Notes: generated by a model not told the origin, from the sequence alone. A DNA stretch of 64,000 nucleotides from Phragmites australis (GCF_958298935.1 NC_084939.1:22743501-22807500); one strand, 5' to 3'. Counted from the first letter of the stretch, positions 46,972 through 58,769 are shown. Numbers and translations are program-made.

Positions 46972-48660
46972 TTACCTACAGAAGATCAGGCATCCCGCAT
47001 CAAGTATCCATGAGAAGAGTTTGTATTTTTGTTCGGTTATGACTTTCCACACGTGCTGCATGTTATGTTTCCTTGTTAGCCCCACAAATTCTATTTTGTA
47101 AGCACTTCGAGCAGAGTATTTTCCATATGTAATCCATTTCCAGGTGATGGTGTCTTTTATACTTGGGCATAGCATCACTCCTCTAAATTGTGCCCATAAA
47201 TTCTCAATTTTGTTAAGCTCTACGTTCATCTCGAGAAGTCCAATATGGCGAATCCATCGGTGATTTGTAATTCCTTCCTTGACCATAAAATACTTTCTTC
47301 TAGATTTTTCATAAATAATTGGCACGATGTTTCTGGGGGCTTATCCCTGGAGCCAACTTGAGTGCCAAAAGCTCGTCTTTTCTCCATCACCAATTGATAT
47401 CGTGGTTGACGCATGAAAAAGCTCTCAGTCGCCTTGATCACAAGGCATCATAAGGCCTTTCCAAGGTCTATCTTCATCTTGCCACTTATACCAAAGCCAA
47501 CATAATCTGAGGGCCCTTGAAAAATTGTGCAATTCCTAGATACCTAAGCCTCCTAAATCCTTCGGCTTGGTGACGGTTTCCCAGTTAACCAGGTAGTGGC
47601 CCCCTAAAACTTGATCTGGAGCTTCCCCTCGCCAAAGGAAACTACGTCTCAATCGGTCAATCTTTTTTAAAAGTCATTTTTGAAGTGGCAAGACTGTCAG
47701 GTGATACTTTGGTTGCGCTGATAGTACTGATTTTACCAAGGTTTCATGGCCTGCAAGGGAGAAGATCTTTCCTTGCCAACCCGGTAGTTTATTGCCCATT
47801 TTGTCAAGAAGTGGTTGGATGTCGACTCGTCTAAGCTTTCTTGTGTGATTCAGAAGGCCAAGGTACTTGCACGGGAAAGTCTCTACTTTGCCACAGAAGC
47901 CTTGTAAATATTATCCAGAGAGAGATCATGGCTCTGGATAAGGTAGATCTCTGTTTTGCTTAGATTTGTCACTAGGCCAGAGCATCTTCTGAAGGCATCC
48001 AGGATCTGCAACAAGGCCTCCAGTTCATGTCGATCTGGATTCGCGAAGAGCATGGTATCATCAGCATAGATAGAACATCTGAGCTTTGCTTGCCCCTGAG
48101 AGAAGGGGCATAATAATGTGATGTTGTGCCGCTTTGGTGATCATCTGTCGAAGGGGATCAATAGCCAAAATAAAGAGCATTGGTGACAATGGATTTTCTT
48201 GGCGAAGGCCACGTGCATGAGTGATGAGGGGCACCAGGATCCCATTTAGCATGATCCGCGATGAGGAGGTAGCAAGAATTTCCGACATCCAGTTAGTCCA
48301 TTGGCTCCCAAAACCAAAGTTTTGTAACACCTTGATCAAGTATGGCCAACTTACTTAATCAAAGGCCTTTGATATATCCAACTTTATATACAGCGTCAGG
48401 TGTTTTCTTCTGTGGAGTTCCATAATCACATTCTTCACATACAAGTTATTATCGTGGATTGAGCGTTTCTTTATGAAAGCGTTTTGGGCTCTCGGCACCA
48501 GGTCATCAAGGCGTAGTGCCAATCTATTGGCGAGCATCTTGGTTATGATCTTAGACAGACTGCTGATGAGACTGATGGGGCGGTAGTCTAAAACCGTTAT
48601 GGGATTTGGTTTTTTAGGTAGGAGAATCACATTTGCAACGATCTGTCCCAAATCCCGCAC
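46972..48660 (-). pseudogene. L1-type LINE reverse transcriptase, 5'-truncated and broken
   Basis: Read on the minus strand: VILLPKKPN, DYRPISLISSLSKIITKMLA and NAFIKKRSIHDN (48640-48360), then KLDISKAFD with a TAA right after. After the stop, in the same frame, come WPYLIKVLQNFGF and RGLRQENPLSPMLFILAIDP (48340-48110). A one-base shift leads to the catalytic IYADDTMLF (YADD at 48068-48057), and a decayed remainder ends in the start of the zf-RVT region (46972-47325). Endonuclease and ORF1 are absent. The order is that of plant LINE ORF2; multiple stops and shifts show it is dead. Confidence 0.88.
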
Positions 48661-50510
48661 ACCAAAGGAGTAAACACGACTGGGGAAAGGGGGAAAAGAC
48701 ACCAAGGTCTTACTTGTATCACCATTGTTGTGGCGTGCATAAACACACCCACCTTTTCTTGAATGCGAGCATGAAGGTGAAGCAGAACACACACGATTTG
48801 CATGGCCGATGGCGTCGGGGTGGGGCCTCCAACTTTTGACAACCTCTGCGTAACTGCAGCACCATGGCTCTTGATCTCTTCGGGCCTGGCCACACACGAA
48901 TTGGGGGCAAAGGGAGGTAGATCTGCTATTCTGAGGATTAGTTGCTTGGATTTTGGGGTTCATACGGCTGATCCGTGTGGGGCTTGGCAGAGGAAACGAC
49001 AACGGCAGCCTGCGGAGCTTCATCTAGCTGAGGATGAAGGGAAGAACTGAAAAAAAAAGGGGTCTCTCTCGCAATCCCACCTCCAATATTTACCCACCTC
49101 AAAAATGTCTCTCTCGCTACCTAAAAGTGGAGAGCGCCCCTGGCTCCCAAAAATACCCGACTGCCCGAAGCCCACGCCTCGTCCTTCTCCGCCACCTTCT
49201 TCAGCGTCGGTGGGAGGGGTTGACGGCCTCAGGCTGCACAGGGGTCGAACACCTGGTCTTCAAGTGGTTTCCTATCTCCAGGGTGACATCGCGTGTGATC
49301 TCTGGTGCGGCGGCGGCATCCATGGAATCAAGCAAGAGCTGACAGAACGAGAAGAAGAAGCCCGTGGAGTCGAACGGCATGGTGTGCCGGACCATTAGGT
49401 GTCAGAGTTCGCTTTCGGGTGGTTTGGTGGTTGAGCTGAGCCAAAGGTGGTTCTGCGCCTTTCTTGCTGGCTGGAGTTCAGAGGTTCTGTGCTGAAGCCT
49501 GTGTTTTGTTTGATTGGAATAATGGATTTGGTTCTGATGTTTGGTGTCTCGATTGATTCCGGGAATCGGGAGATGGGCAGTGGTGTGAATTTTGCTTTCC
49601 TTTGACCGTCGTGGTGCTTAATACGAGCCCGTTGAGTTTTCTTGGGTGAAAAAGATTGAATTTTTTCATTAGGGAATTGGTCTCCATCGCAGGACCCTTG
49701 ATGCTGACAGGTTCATCGTCATTGGCGCCGAGCTTAGCATGAGCTCCTGGCTTCACGGGTGATGGAGTTGGGAGGTGCTGTGGATTTGCGAGGGTAGCAC
49801 ATGGGCCAATGGACTATCTTGGACTGGTTGCAAATCAGGTGCAAAAGCAAATATCAGCCTATTAGAGTATTAGGATAAGATATAGAGAGTCTGTTGAAGA
49901 ATAATTAAATTTAAAAGGAAAATCTTTTAGATATGATGCTTCATATATATATATATATATATATATAAGAAGTGAATTTTAAAAAGTCTTTTAAAAATGC
50001 TCTAACTATCTAATTCTCTAATTCTCTATGCGAGTGATGAACAGAACAGGCACAAGCAACGCACCGACAAAGAAACAGTGCAGAGGATATTTGTACCTGC
50101 TTCAATTCGATGAGTACATAGCAAAGCTTTGATGAAGGAATCAGCAGCTACCACTGCAGTAGTACGATCGATGGAGAACACCGATCGAATAGCCAAGCCG
50201 GCCATGCATGATCTCTCACCTCAGTCCTTAGATCTGATGGTAGTAACGCGTAGTACTGTTGTCAGTTCAATTTATGCAGGTCCCATGTACGCTTTGCTGC
50301 TTAGCCCAGTCCATCGAAGAAGACGATCGAAGAGACATCCTCGAGGAGGAGCATAATAAAACTGTTGAAGTTTTTGGGTTTCTTTTTAGATGTGGAGAAA
50401 GCCCCCGAGTTCGATTAGTGAAGCCAGAGGTCTTGCACAAAAGTTCAACAATAGGAGTAACTTATACGGGATAGCAAATACAAAAGAGCTCCGCTGACTA
50501 TCACATACTA
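48661..50510. other. Region 5' of the truncated LINE with gene-like debris
   Basis: An ATG at 49315-49317 lies in a short exon-like stretch (ESSKS, stop, QNEKKKPVESNGMVCRTI) that ends at an AG|GTGTCA site. 48661-49030 is C/G-rich with scrambled ORFs. 49940-49970 is an AT microsatellite. No protein family is recognised. Confidence 0.3.
50040..50245 (+). repeat. Copy 1 of a dispersed duplication (partner about 54385-54590)
   Basis: Shared, in order: 'aggcacaagcaacgcaccgacaa'-like, 'cagtgcagaggat', 'cctgcttc'/'cctgtttc', 'tgatgaaggaatcagc'/'tgatgaagcaatcagc', 'gcagtagtacgat'/'gcagcagtacgat', 'gatcgaata', 'ccatgcatg'. Confidence 0.65.
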
Positions 50511-50795
50511 AAGACCTATTTGTTTTTAGCTTCTGTTTTTATCAGAAGTCTATAAGCTAAAATAAATAGATTTGCTGAAAAGTGATTTTTAAAGAAGTTA
50601 GAAGCCTGTTTTTGAGAAAATGAATTAGAAGCTAAGAAGCTAGCTGAGAGTAACTTTTCAGAAAAGTTATGTATTAAGAAGTCAAAAATTTATTATAGAA
50701 ACTAACAGTCGACTTTCAAAACAGTTTTTTAGAAAAACTAAAAACACATCATTTAAAAAAACCAAAAACATAAGCTAAGCAAATATACCTAGGAA
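50511..50795. mobile_element. hAT-like MITE, about 285 bp
   Basis: Left ACCTATTTGTTTTTAGCTTC and right, on the minus strand, TATATTTGCTTAGCTTATG. The inside is full of inverted 'agcttct'/'agaagct' motifs, as in the MITE at 29049-29241. The target duplication was not recognised. Confidence 0.55.
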
Positions 50796-50851
50796 GAGCC
50801 AAACTACTACGCTGCCTTAAAAGGAGACATCACACTTCCGATTAAAGACGT

Positions 50852-51382
50852 CCAAATGGACCGTACCTACTAGGTCGGCTCGAGGCACGGCACTGTAGGC
50901 ACGGCCCAGGTATGGCACGGCCCGATCACCGACGGGCCGGCACGGCACGAGGCCACGGGCCGTACCTGGGCCGAGCGTGCGGCACGACGGGCTGGCACAG
51001 GCACGGTCCAGCCCGGACCGGTACGACCCGGCCCGGCACTTATTTTCTATTTTTTTATATATTTTTAATTTTTTAGCTATTTTTTAATATTTTTTTATCT
51101 ATTTTTTATATTTTTATCTATTTTTTATATATTTTTTATATATATTTTTTATTATTTTATTTTTTTTTATTTTTTTATATTTTTTATCTATTTCGGCCCG
51201 ACGGGTCGTGCCCGGGCCGGCCCGGCCCGGCACGATCACCGATGGGCCGTACCGTGTGCCGAGGGAAGGCACGCTGGCCGGCACGACACGGCCCGTTACT
51301 ATAGATGGGCCGTTTGGGCCGTGCCGTAGCCGAACCGTGCCGAGTCGGGTCCGTACCGGACCGGCACGAACAATCCATTTGG
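50852..51382. mobile_element. MITE-like element with GC-rich arms and an AT-rich core, 531 bp
   Basis: The terminal inverted repeat is CCAAATGGA at the left and CCAAATGGATTGT on the minus strand at the right. The arms (50880-51035 and 51190-51365) are built from degenerate repeats of 'gcacggcccggcacg' in opposite orientations. The middle 150 bp is almost only T and A ('tttttatatttttt'). The target duplication was not clear. The 135-codon and 98-codon ORFs only follow the repeats. Confidence 0.6.
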
Positions 51383-52007
51383 TCATGTTTACTTCCGATG
51401 CTGTTGTCACCCAAACTGATCCTAAGCTTCAGGTGGCGTTAACTCTGAATATTTCGGACAGATATATCGATCGATCTACCTTGAAGCTAGCAGCGCCACA
51501 GTGCATAAGATTTCCATGGGACAGGCGTATAGTCTGCAAAGCATACTTATATGGACGCACGCACGCACGCTCTCATATAATATTAGGGATAATTGTAAAC
51601 TTATCACTGTTTTAAACTGTTATCGTAAATTTGTCATTAAAAAATTACAAAAATACCACCAAAACTGTCATTCGAGTAGTATTCTTAAAAAAATAAAAAA
51701 CCAGTAGCAAATTTACAAAAGCCCCTATATATTATTAAGGATATGTCATTAGAGAATGGCCGGGTTCGTGGCATCAGAGAAAGCTACTGTAATTTCTTAG
51801 AGATCCGGCGCCGCGCTCTCTCGAACATAATCATCTCGTGCGTTAAAAAATATACAAATATTAGACATGGTAATATTAAACATAACTCAAAGTATAGAGA
51901 TGTGGGTGCGCCATGAGAGCGTCGCCGAACGAATACATCGGAAGTGATGTCGTAGTTTGATTTCAGATGTAATCTAAAAAGGAGAAGATTATATGCTAAT
52001 TTCAATC

Positions 52008-53756
52008 TGTAGTATCAAGATTGATTATTAGATAGGGGTGAATAGATGTCTAAATAATTTTCTTCTAAAATTGATGGATTTTTCCGATTCTTGAACCTAA
52101 AGCACTTCAAAATCACATGCGAAAGTAAGAGAGACAAGAACAAATTATAAGATTTTCAAAATCAACACTCCTCTTTGATAAATGTGAACTTAGGTTCTAA
52201 TTAAGGTCGTATTAAGAATCATAGCGCAAGGAATCAAGCAATTAAAGAAAAACTCATAAACACGAGAGAACTCACCGCCGGAAGAAGGGATTCTTTAAGT
52301 TAATGGATCTAGAGATTTGAAATGGTTCAAGACCAACTCATATAAGATGATTAACCATCTAGCAATAAGAACACCTCTAACATGACCTAAAAGGAGCCAC
52401 TCTTAAGGAAAACGAAAATCAATTAGAAATCACCAAAAACTTGCATGAAAACATGGAAGCCAAAAATAAGAGACTAGAATGAGATGAATTTAAGCATATG
52501 CAAAAATACTTTCTTTATTAAGCTCAGAGGAACACCTTTTTTTAACAGATTATAAAGTATTTTTCTCATAAAAGCTCTCATCTAAATATAGGCTAAGCAC
52601 TCATCTCTCCATCTCCACCTAACATAAGTGAAAGGCTCTTAAAACTCTCCAAAAACTCTCAAAGACTCTAATTTCCATCAGTCATACCCCTCTATTTATA
52701 GGTCTAGAGAGCTTACTTAACCCCTAAGCAATCATGTCCATAAACTATCCTTTATTTACAATGTATTCCCACCTACCATCAGGGGTAGTTTCGTCTAAAT
52801 TTTTCTTCGTCTGTCAGATGGCCATGACGCTTTCATGACTTAGCTTGGCCTCGATGCTAGCTTCGCGATGATACCAAGTGCACTCCTTCCTCCCGCGATT
52901 TTTGCGGCCAAACTGAAAAACCACCTTGCACGCTTCTCAAAGCGTGACTCACCGCCACTTGCATACACCTTACGCAAGCATCTAAATTACGACACGTATA
53001 CTCCGTCTTGTGATCTTCACCACCGGTAAGTCTCTCTAACTCTCGATCCCTCGAGCTGCCTTGTTACTTGCACCGGTATATCTTTCGCTTAACTTTATCA
53101 ATACGCCGTCTTCATCCTTCATCTCACGCTTTGCTTAACCTCCACATGTACAACTAGGATTACCCTTGACTCCTCCTAGCTCCCTCGATCATCCGGCAAC
53201 AAGCTTCCCGCTTAGCCTCGATCTTCCCATCGTTGGTCACTAAGTTGCATCCACCATCTACACATCATGAGACAAGTAAACATATACTTCCAACACTATT
53301 TAACTCTATCACAAGTTAATCAAAAATAAAATCCCTGCAGAAATGAGACATTACTAAAAAATCGCGAACATCAAATGATCCAGTTTACAAGAAATAGTCC
53401 GGCATGTATTCATGCCCATCGTCGAACCATCCAGCATATTCATTCTTGCCAGAACCCGTTTTGCATCCTCTCTGAAAAAATTACTTCAGTGAAGCATTCG
53501 ACATATATATTTCCTAGCGCTGGACCATCCGGCGTTTACAGGTCTGCCAGAGCTAGTTTGCAATATCTCTGTAAGAAAAGCTTAGGCGTTCAATTTTTGA
53601 TTTTTCGTTGAAATGCTCCGGCGTGTACTGCATATGAATATCAGATCATCCAATGAGTTCATTTTCTTCGGGGCCGGATCACAAACATGCCCACTCTATT
53701 TATTCTGCAACTTTGGTTAATTATGATCATAATTGCAGTACATAACCATACGTATA
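52008..53756 (-). mobile_element. Solo LTR of the 203-2282 family, TSD CAATC
   Basis: The minus strand matches the landmarks of the LTR at 203-2282 in order, including 'gactcctcctagctccctcg' (reverse of 'ggaggaccgggcggagtc'-like), the 'aagcgtgactcaccgccact' block and the final 'gacatctattcacccctatc'. It lies between CAATC at 52003-52007 and CAATC at 53757-53761. One end is TG; the other is TA, probably CA mutated. No internal sequence is attached. CCGG palindromes lie at 53380-53690. Confidence 0.7.
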
Positions 53757-53761
53757 CAATC

Positions 53762-56180
53762 TCAAAATCATAAAACCAAATTAATACTATTATCAATCAC
53801 GTATCGTATATGAACCAAGATACAATTTAACTTGGTTTCTCATAATCCTAATTTATATATTTATTTTTGTTAGTAAAACAGATCTTATATCTGTAGCCGG
53901 TAACGAGGCGGGAAGGCTGGAGGACGAGGGTGTATAGCAAAATTTGATAAGTTATTCGAATTTGAGGGATTTTTATTAGATGGAAGAAGAGTAGAGAAAG
54001 AGATGACGTGACAATTAACTTATATTTTATATAATAGAGACTATAATATTCATGTCCCCATAACTCCTTTCTCTGAAGATCCCTCCCTCTCTGAATTAAT
54101 ATTGCATGCATGCACTCACCAAGTTTTTTTTATTTGTTTCTCTTTACGAAAAGAGTTTCCAAATTATAGTAAGCTGCTCAGCTCTTGTCATCATCCAAGC
54201 TCTCTGATCAGATCGACCTTAATGCGCTGCTGATCTCTGATTGAATTCAGCCATGACTAGATCCGATCAAGCTCGAGAACAAATCTGCTTACGGATGCAT
54301 GCAGGACGGCAAATGCTCAACTTGTTACGGGCTCGTAACGGTGATTGGCCCAAGGTGCTTGTGTCAATCACTACGTGAAGGAACGTGATGAGCAGGCACA
54401 CGTACGTATCCCGACAACGGCAGTGCAGAGGATCTCCTTGCCTGTTTCCATACAGGACCAATCTAATTATATAGTCTGATGAAGCAATCAGCTTTCAGCA
54501 GCAGTACGATGGCGCACATGATCGAATAACCAGCCAGCCAGCCAGCCCATGCATCACGCATCTCGTATTTTCAGATCTGAATTCTGAGTATATATATATA
54601 TGGTTTTACTCATATAGACCATATATGTAGGTTAAAGGAAATAGATTGAGTAGAGCTGTATTTACTGAAATGAAGAGTATGTGGTTAATCGTATCAGTTT
54701 GAACAGGTTAAGCAAAGTTTCAGTCTGATTGGTTGAAACTGAGGTTGTACGAGAGATTGGATGTGTTAAGATTATGATTTATTACCTGTAAAGGGTATAT
54801 GATTGGTATCGGAATTTATCTAACTTGTGAGCTTACCTGTACACGTGGACGTGATACAATTGCATTCACTAGATCGGACTCCAGAGTAAAGGACCTCATG
54901 GGCTTCTTAATCGATATAGGCTAGGTGGGTATTTTTTATGTACTGACAGATGCCACTCAAATTTATATGGACACCCAATCACCCTAATTGATTATACCCA
55001 TGAGTTGAGCCTAATTAAGTAGATACGAACAATCAATCACTCATTGTATATCTATCTATACTCACGTAACCACGTTGCTTCCCCTTGCAACAAGAGTTGC
55101 CAATAGTTGATTTGTAGATCCCATAACTTTTCTTTTCTGGTCTGTGGAACAATTCAGAACCCATTCAATTGAACTGAAGATGTACTTTCCAACTACTTAA
55201 GCTGATAAAATACATAAACTAACAGTACTGATCTAAAATTGCCCGTTACCCACTCGTATCCTTACTTTCTTGTCACTGGAATATTTATTGTGAGTATACC
55301 ACGGATGAAATAAAAAGCTGGAGTTTTAGCTTAGAAACGACAGAAGCTCAGTCTTAGACAAACTTTACTGAAGAAGAGCCCGAGAAACAGGCCAATTATG
55401 TATGGTGATTTTGCTTATAATGTGAGCTCGAACCGATCAAATCCCTGAATAGCAAGAAGAGACGTGAGAGTGAGACACCCATCTACCTTTCGACTGCCAG
55501 CCAGCTATATATGACCTTGAAGTCTCTTGCGTGCCGATCTCGAAAAGTTTTATCGCTAAATTATAGGCTTGTCTGCCCACTAGATCTCGCCGGCCGGCAC
55601 AGGCTTACAATATTTAGCAACCAACAACTACTCGATATTATATATACTAGCTAATTGTGGTACATCGCAAACAAGATATAAATATTAACTCGATAACATC
55701 AAACTTACACTCAAGTTGATACAGATGCGTCATAGGAGTTTCGTCGAACAAAGATATCGAGAATGATATCGTAGTTTAATTTCAAATAAGATTAAAAAAG
55801 ATCGGATGATTACTCACCAATTTATCTTCCACTTTATTTATTTATTTTTATTAGTAAAATAAATTATATATCTATAAACGGTAATAAGACGAGGAGACTG
55901 GGATGAGAGTGGACAGAAAAATGTATAAATTATGTGAATTTTATAAGTTTTTATTAAATAGGAGAGAGAAGAAGAAGTGACACGAAAGTAACTTATGTTT
56001 TACATAATAGATATAATAGAATAAAAGATATATATACACTTAATTATGGTTGCAATATATATAGCTGTAACACCAACATATTGCGAACCTACGCTGCAGC
56101 ATCATGTTGGTAGCAGATTGGCATGCCAAACATTCGATTCATATATAGGCATCAATTACATCAACTAGAAAAGTCTCGAT
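53762..56180. other. Intergenic DNA
   Basis: Contains copy 2 of the duplication at 54385-54590. A 'tttatttttgttagtaaaac' stretch at 53858 and a similar one at 55840 share about 180 bp of similar sequence, ending in 'acttatgttttacataatag'-like text. No gene recognised. Confidence 0.4.
54385..54590 (+). repeat. Copy 2 of the dispersed duplication (partner 50040-50245)
   Basis: Same ordered motifs as the partner, with about a quarter of bases changed by eye; it also has a 'cagccagccagccagc' expansion at 54531. Confidence 0.65.
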
Positions 56181-56295
56181 TCAAAGTACGGAAAATAAAA
56201 GAAAAAGGTTGGACATAGTTTTCAATCCCAACATTTTGCTCATGGAATTATTTATGTACCTAATGGAGCCCAGTCTTGAAGCGACACGACGGCCC

Positions 56296-56931
56296 TCATC
56301 GCAGTCCGACCCGGACCGGTCGACCCTGGCCCGCTCGACCGGGCCCGGGGCGGGCAACCGCGACCGGTCGGCGCACGATGAAGGCGCCCTCCGCGACGGC
56401 CATGGCGCTCTTGCATCCGTACAGGTCGAGGAACCCGACGACCCCGCCGGCGGAGATGGACCACCGGCGGCTGGGCGCCGATGCGGGCTCGGGGAAGAGG
56501 GTGTCCATGAGGCCGGCGTCAGATCCCACCGCCGCGACGCGCTCCCTGGTGCACTCGGCGAGGGCCACGGCGAAGGGGTCGGAGGCGGCCCGCGGGCCGG
56601 CGCGTCGGCGGCGGTTGTGCTGGTGGTGGAGGGACGACGACCGGGACGGCAGCGCGCGGAGGGGCGGCGGGAGCGGGAGCGGCGTGGGCGGGGAGGCCGC
56701 GTCGGCGGGGAGGAGGCAGTCCTTCTTGGGGACGCCCGGGTGGTGCTCCCAGGAGAAGGGCACGGAGGTAGTGGTGCTGCGGGGGGAGGGCGACGGCGAC
56801 GGCGTGGAGGCCGTGGAGAGGGACGACGAGGAGGAAGACGACGAGAAGGTGCGGTTGCGGTGGTGAGCCGTGGGCGACGACGAAGCAGCCGGCGGCAGTG
56901 GTGGTTGCGGCGTTCGCGCTCGGGTCGCCAT
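56296..56931 (-). CDS. DUF688-type plant protein of unknown function
   Basis: Single exon, 211 residues, minus strand; the start codon is the first ATG of the frame (MATRARTPQPPLPP). The N-terminus is rich in Ser/Pro/Thr with a Ser-8 run. Then comes VPFSWEHHPGVPKK (about residues 57-70), the defining motif of the DUF688 family. A Pro-rich middle and a basic NRRRR patch (about 105-110) follow, then a conserved-looking C-terminal half with FAVALAECTRER, DTLFPEPASAPSRRWSISAG and GFLDLYGCKSAMAVAEGAFI. No signal peptide or membrane segment is seen. The family is plant-specific and its biochemical role is not established. High GC with GC-ending codons matches the ABCG gene and supports a real gene. 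The Gly/Arg/Asp-rich ORFs on the other strand are shadows. Confidence 0.8.
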   Translation of the reverse strand: MATRARTPQPPLPPAASSSPTAHHRNRTFSSSSSSSSLSTASTPSPSPSPRSTTTSVPFSWEHHPGVPKKDCLLPADAASPPTPLPLPPPLRALPSRSSSLHHQHNRRRRAGPRAASDPFAVALAECTRERVAAVGSDAGLMDTLFPEPASAPSRRWSISAGGVVGFLDLYGCKSAMAVAEGAFIVRRPVAVARPGPGRAGQGRPVRVGLR

Positions 56932-56999
56932 GGGTAGGAGAGAAGCGTGCGAGTCGCGAGCTTAGTTGAGGTGTGGGGAAGGCGGGGACAAGGGCGGGG

Positions 57000-57010
57000 A
57001 GATAAATACG
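57000..57010 (-). promoter_or_regulatory. TATA box of the DUF688-type gene
   Basis: The minus strand reads CGTATTTATCTC, about 70 bp upstream of the start codon. This implies a very short leader (about 35-40 nt). Confidence 0.55.
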
Positions 57011-57061
57011 GTGGACGGGTTACATTTGGGTCCTTGCAGTTTGTCAAAATTGGATATTTTG

Positions 57062-57745
57062 TGCTAATTTCCTTTTGGTCCTCTCTGATCTTTTTTCTTA
57101 TGTTTTCAGGGGACACTTGTGAGCTACAATTAGTTTTGTTTAAAAATGATTAGTTTTTAACATAACAGGGACTGCTCTTGTATACTAGGGATGGGTTAGT
57201 AGTTCTTCTTCGAGGGCCATCCTTGGTTTGTACTCCAACAGTCCAACTTAATTCGTATCCACTGAGTATTATGTGTCGCTCGGAGTTCGGAATGCAGAAT
57301 TCTTGAATTTTCGCTGAATATCCCTAAATTGCACTTTGTTCCCCTCTATTCTTTTTCTGTTTTCATGAACACTTGCAAGCTGCAATTTTTCTTTGGAAAC
57401 GATTAGTTATTGAACATAACAGAGTCTGCTCTAACATACTAAGGATGGGTTAGTAGTTGTTCTTCTAGGGCATGGCATCCCTCGTTTTTGCACTCCACCT
57501 CTTAGGGTCTGTTTGTTTCGGATCCTGAATTCTGGATTGTGCTCCATAATCGGATTATGCAAATAAATAGACGGATTCTGGAAACAGATTGCAGTAATCC
57601 AGATCTGGATTGTGGCATATTCCACAATCCACCTCAGAGTAGCTTCTACAATCCACAATTCAAATTCTCACAATCCGCAGAAGAAACAAATAGGACCTTA
57701 GAATGCAGGATTCTTCAAATTTCGTAGAAGACCCCACCTCTTTAT
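57062..57745 (+). repeat. Tandem duplication, about 285-bp unit, second copy split by a MITE
   Basis: Copy 1 (about 57062-57345) and copy 2 (about 57346-57745, less the MITE) share 'acacttg..agct.caatt', 'aacataacag', 'tgctct', 'ggatgggttagtagtt', and 'gaatgcag.attctt.aa.ttcg'. Copy 2 reads straight through if the 193-bp Tourist element and one TTA are removed. Confidence 0.75.
57505..57697. mobile_element. Tourist-like (PIF/Harbinger) MITE, 193 bp, TSD TTA
   Basis: TTA at 57502-57504 and 57698-57700. Ends GGGTCTGTTTGTTTC and, on the minus strand, GGTCCTATTTGTTTC. The interior has inverted 'ggattctgg'/'ccagatct' and 'attgtgg'/'ccacaat' motifs. Confidence 0.75.
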
Positions 57746-57962
57746 GTTTTTACCTTGTAAAACTTTTGCGAAATTCTTGTTCTCCAACTGGCCCTTGAGT
57801 TTTTATCTGTACAACAAGATACTTGGAACTTTTATGTTCTTCCGAGAGCTGAACCGTCTTCCTTGAAACATCGGTATTCCAATCCAAATGAGTCATTTGT
57901 GCGAGGAAGGTAAGCATCCTTCCATTTCTGAGATTAGAACTTTGAACTAAAATTTTGTACAC

Positions 57963-58456
57963 TATATTGTATTTTTCCTAAATTTTTGCATGTGGACATT
58001 TTAAATTATATGCTATATGTACTCATTTCTTTAGAATTTTTTAGGACTCACAAGTACCCCAACTCTAAATGGGTACTTCTCACCTAGGGTGAGAAAATCC
58101 TCCTAAATATTCATACTCACCCTAGGTGCGCACACACCCATATGAAGTTTGCATACTTGTGAGTTCTAAAAATTCCCAAATATTGGGTAGATATATAATA
58201 TGTTGGGAAATGTTCAACTGCAAAATTTGTGAAAAAATACGATAATTTTGAGCTATATAAATAAGAGAAATCTACACAGCTTTTTTAGGTGAACTTTTCT
58301 TTTTTTTTACAACTCACATATTATCGTATTTTTCCTAAACCTTTGCAGGTGGATATTTTACATTACATGCTACATGTACTCATTTCTTCAGAATTTTTTA
58401 GGACTCACAAGTACCCAACTCCAAATGGGTGCGTGCGCACCTATGCTGAGAAAATC
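57963..58456. repeat. Fold-back sequence (58030-58195) and direct partial copy (58320-58456)
   Basis: GAATTTTTTAGGACTCACAA at 58034 is inverted at the right as ggaatttttagaactcacaa (minus strand, 58195), and CACCTAGGGTGAG is inverted as CTCACCCTAGGTG inside it. The left half with its flank (57963-58083) recurs at 58320-58456, offset by about 358 bp. Probably a fold-back MITE with a truncated second copy. Confidence 0.65.
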
Positions 58457-58769
58457 CTCAGTCATGTAAACGAAGATGTCTTTTCTAATACTTTTGCGAA
58501 CCAATGTGCTTGGTACCTAGTCGACATATACCCCTATAACTCGGAGAAGAAGGTACATCCATTCACCTGAAAAACCTTATTTCGAACGTTGAAACCGTAC
58601 ACGAAAATATTTGAAACGACGTGCTGACCGATGTAGTCACTGCTATAGAATTCATTTAATGGCACATCTATGTACAAACGAATTTATAGAGTATCTATAT
58701 AAAAGGTATCATAGATAATTTTATACTAAAATAGTCCGAGAAAATAGCAACGAGCAGTTTCAACAAAAG

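Noticed and set aside
51114..51615. ORFs of 98 and 135 codons on opposite strands
   Set aside because: Both are dictated by the GC-rich repeat words of the 50852-51382 element.
56181..57116. 311-codon minus-strand ORF overlapping the DUF688-type gene
   Set aside because: A different frame made of Arg/Pro/Ser-rich text. The frame with FSWEHHPGVPKK is the conserved one.
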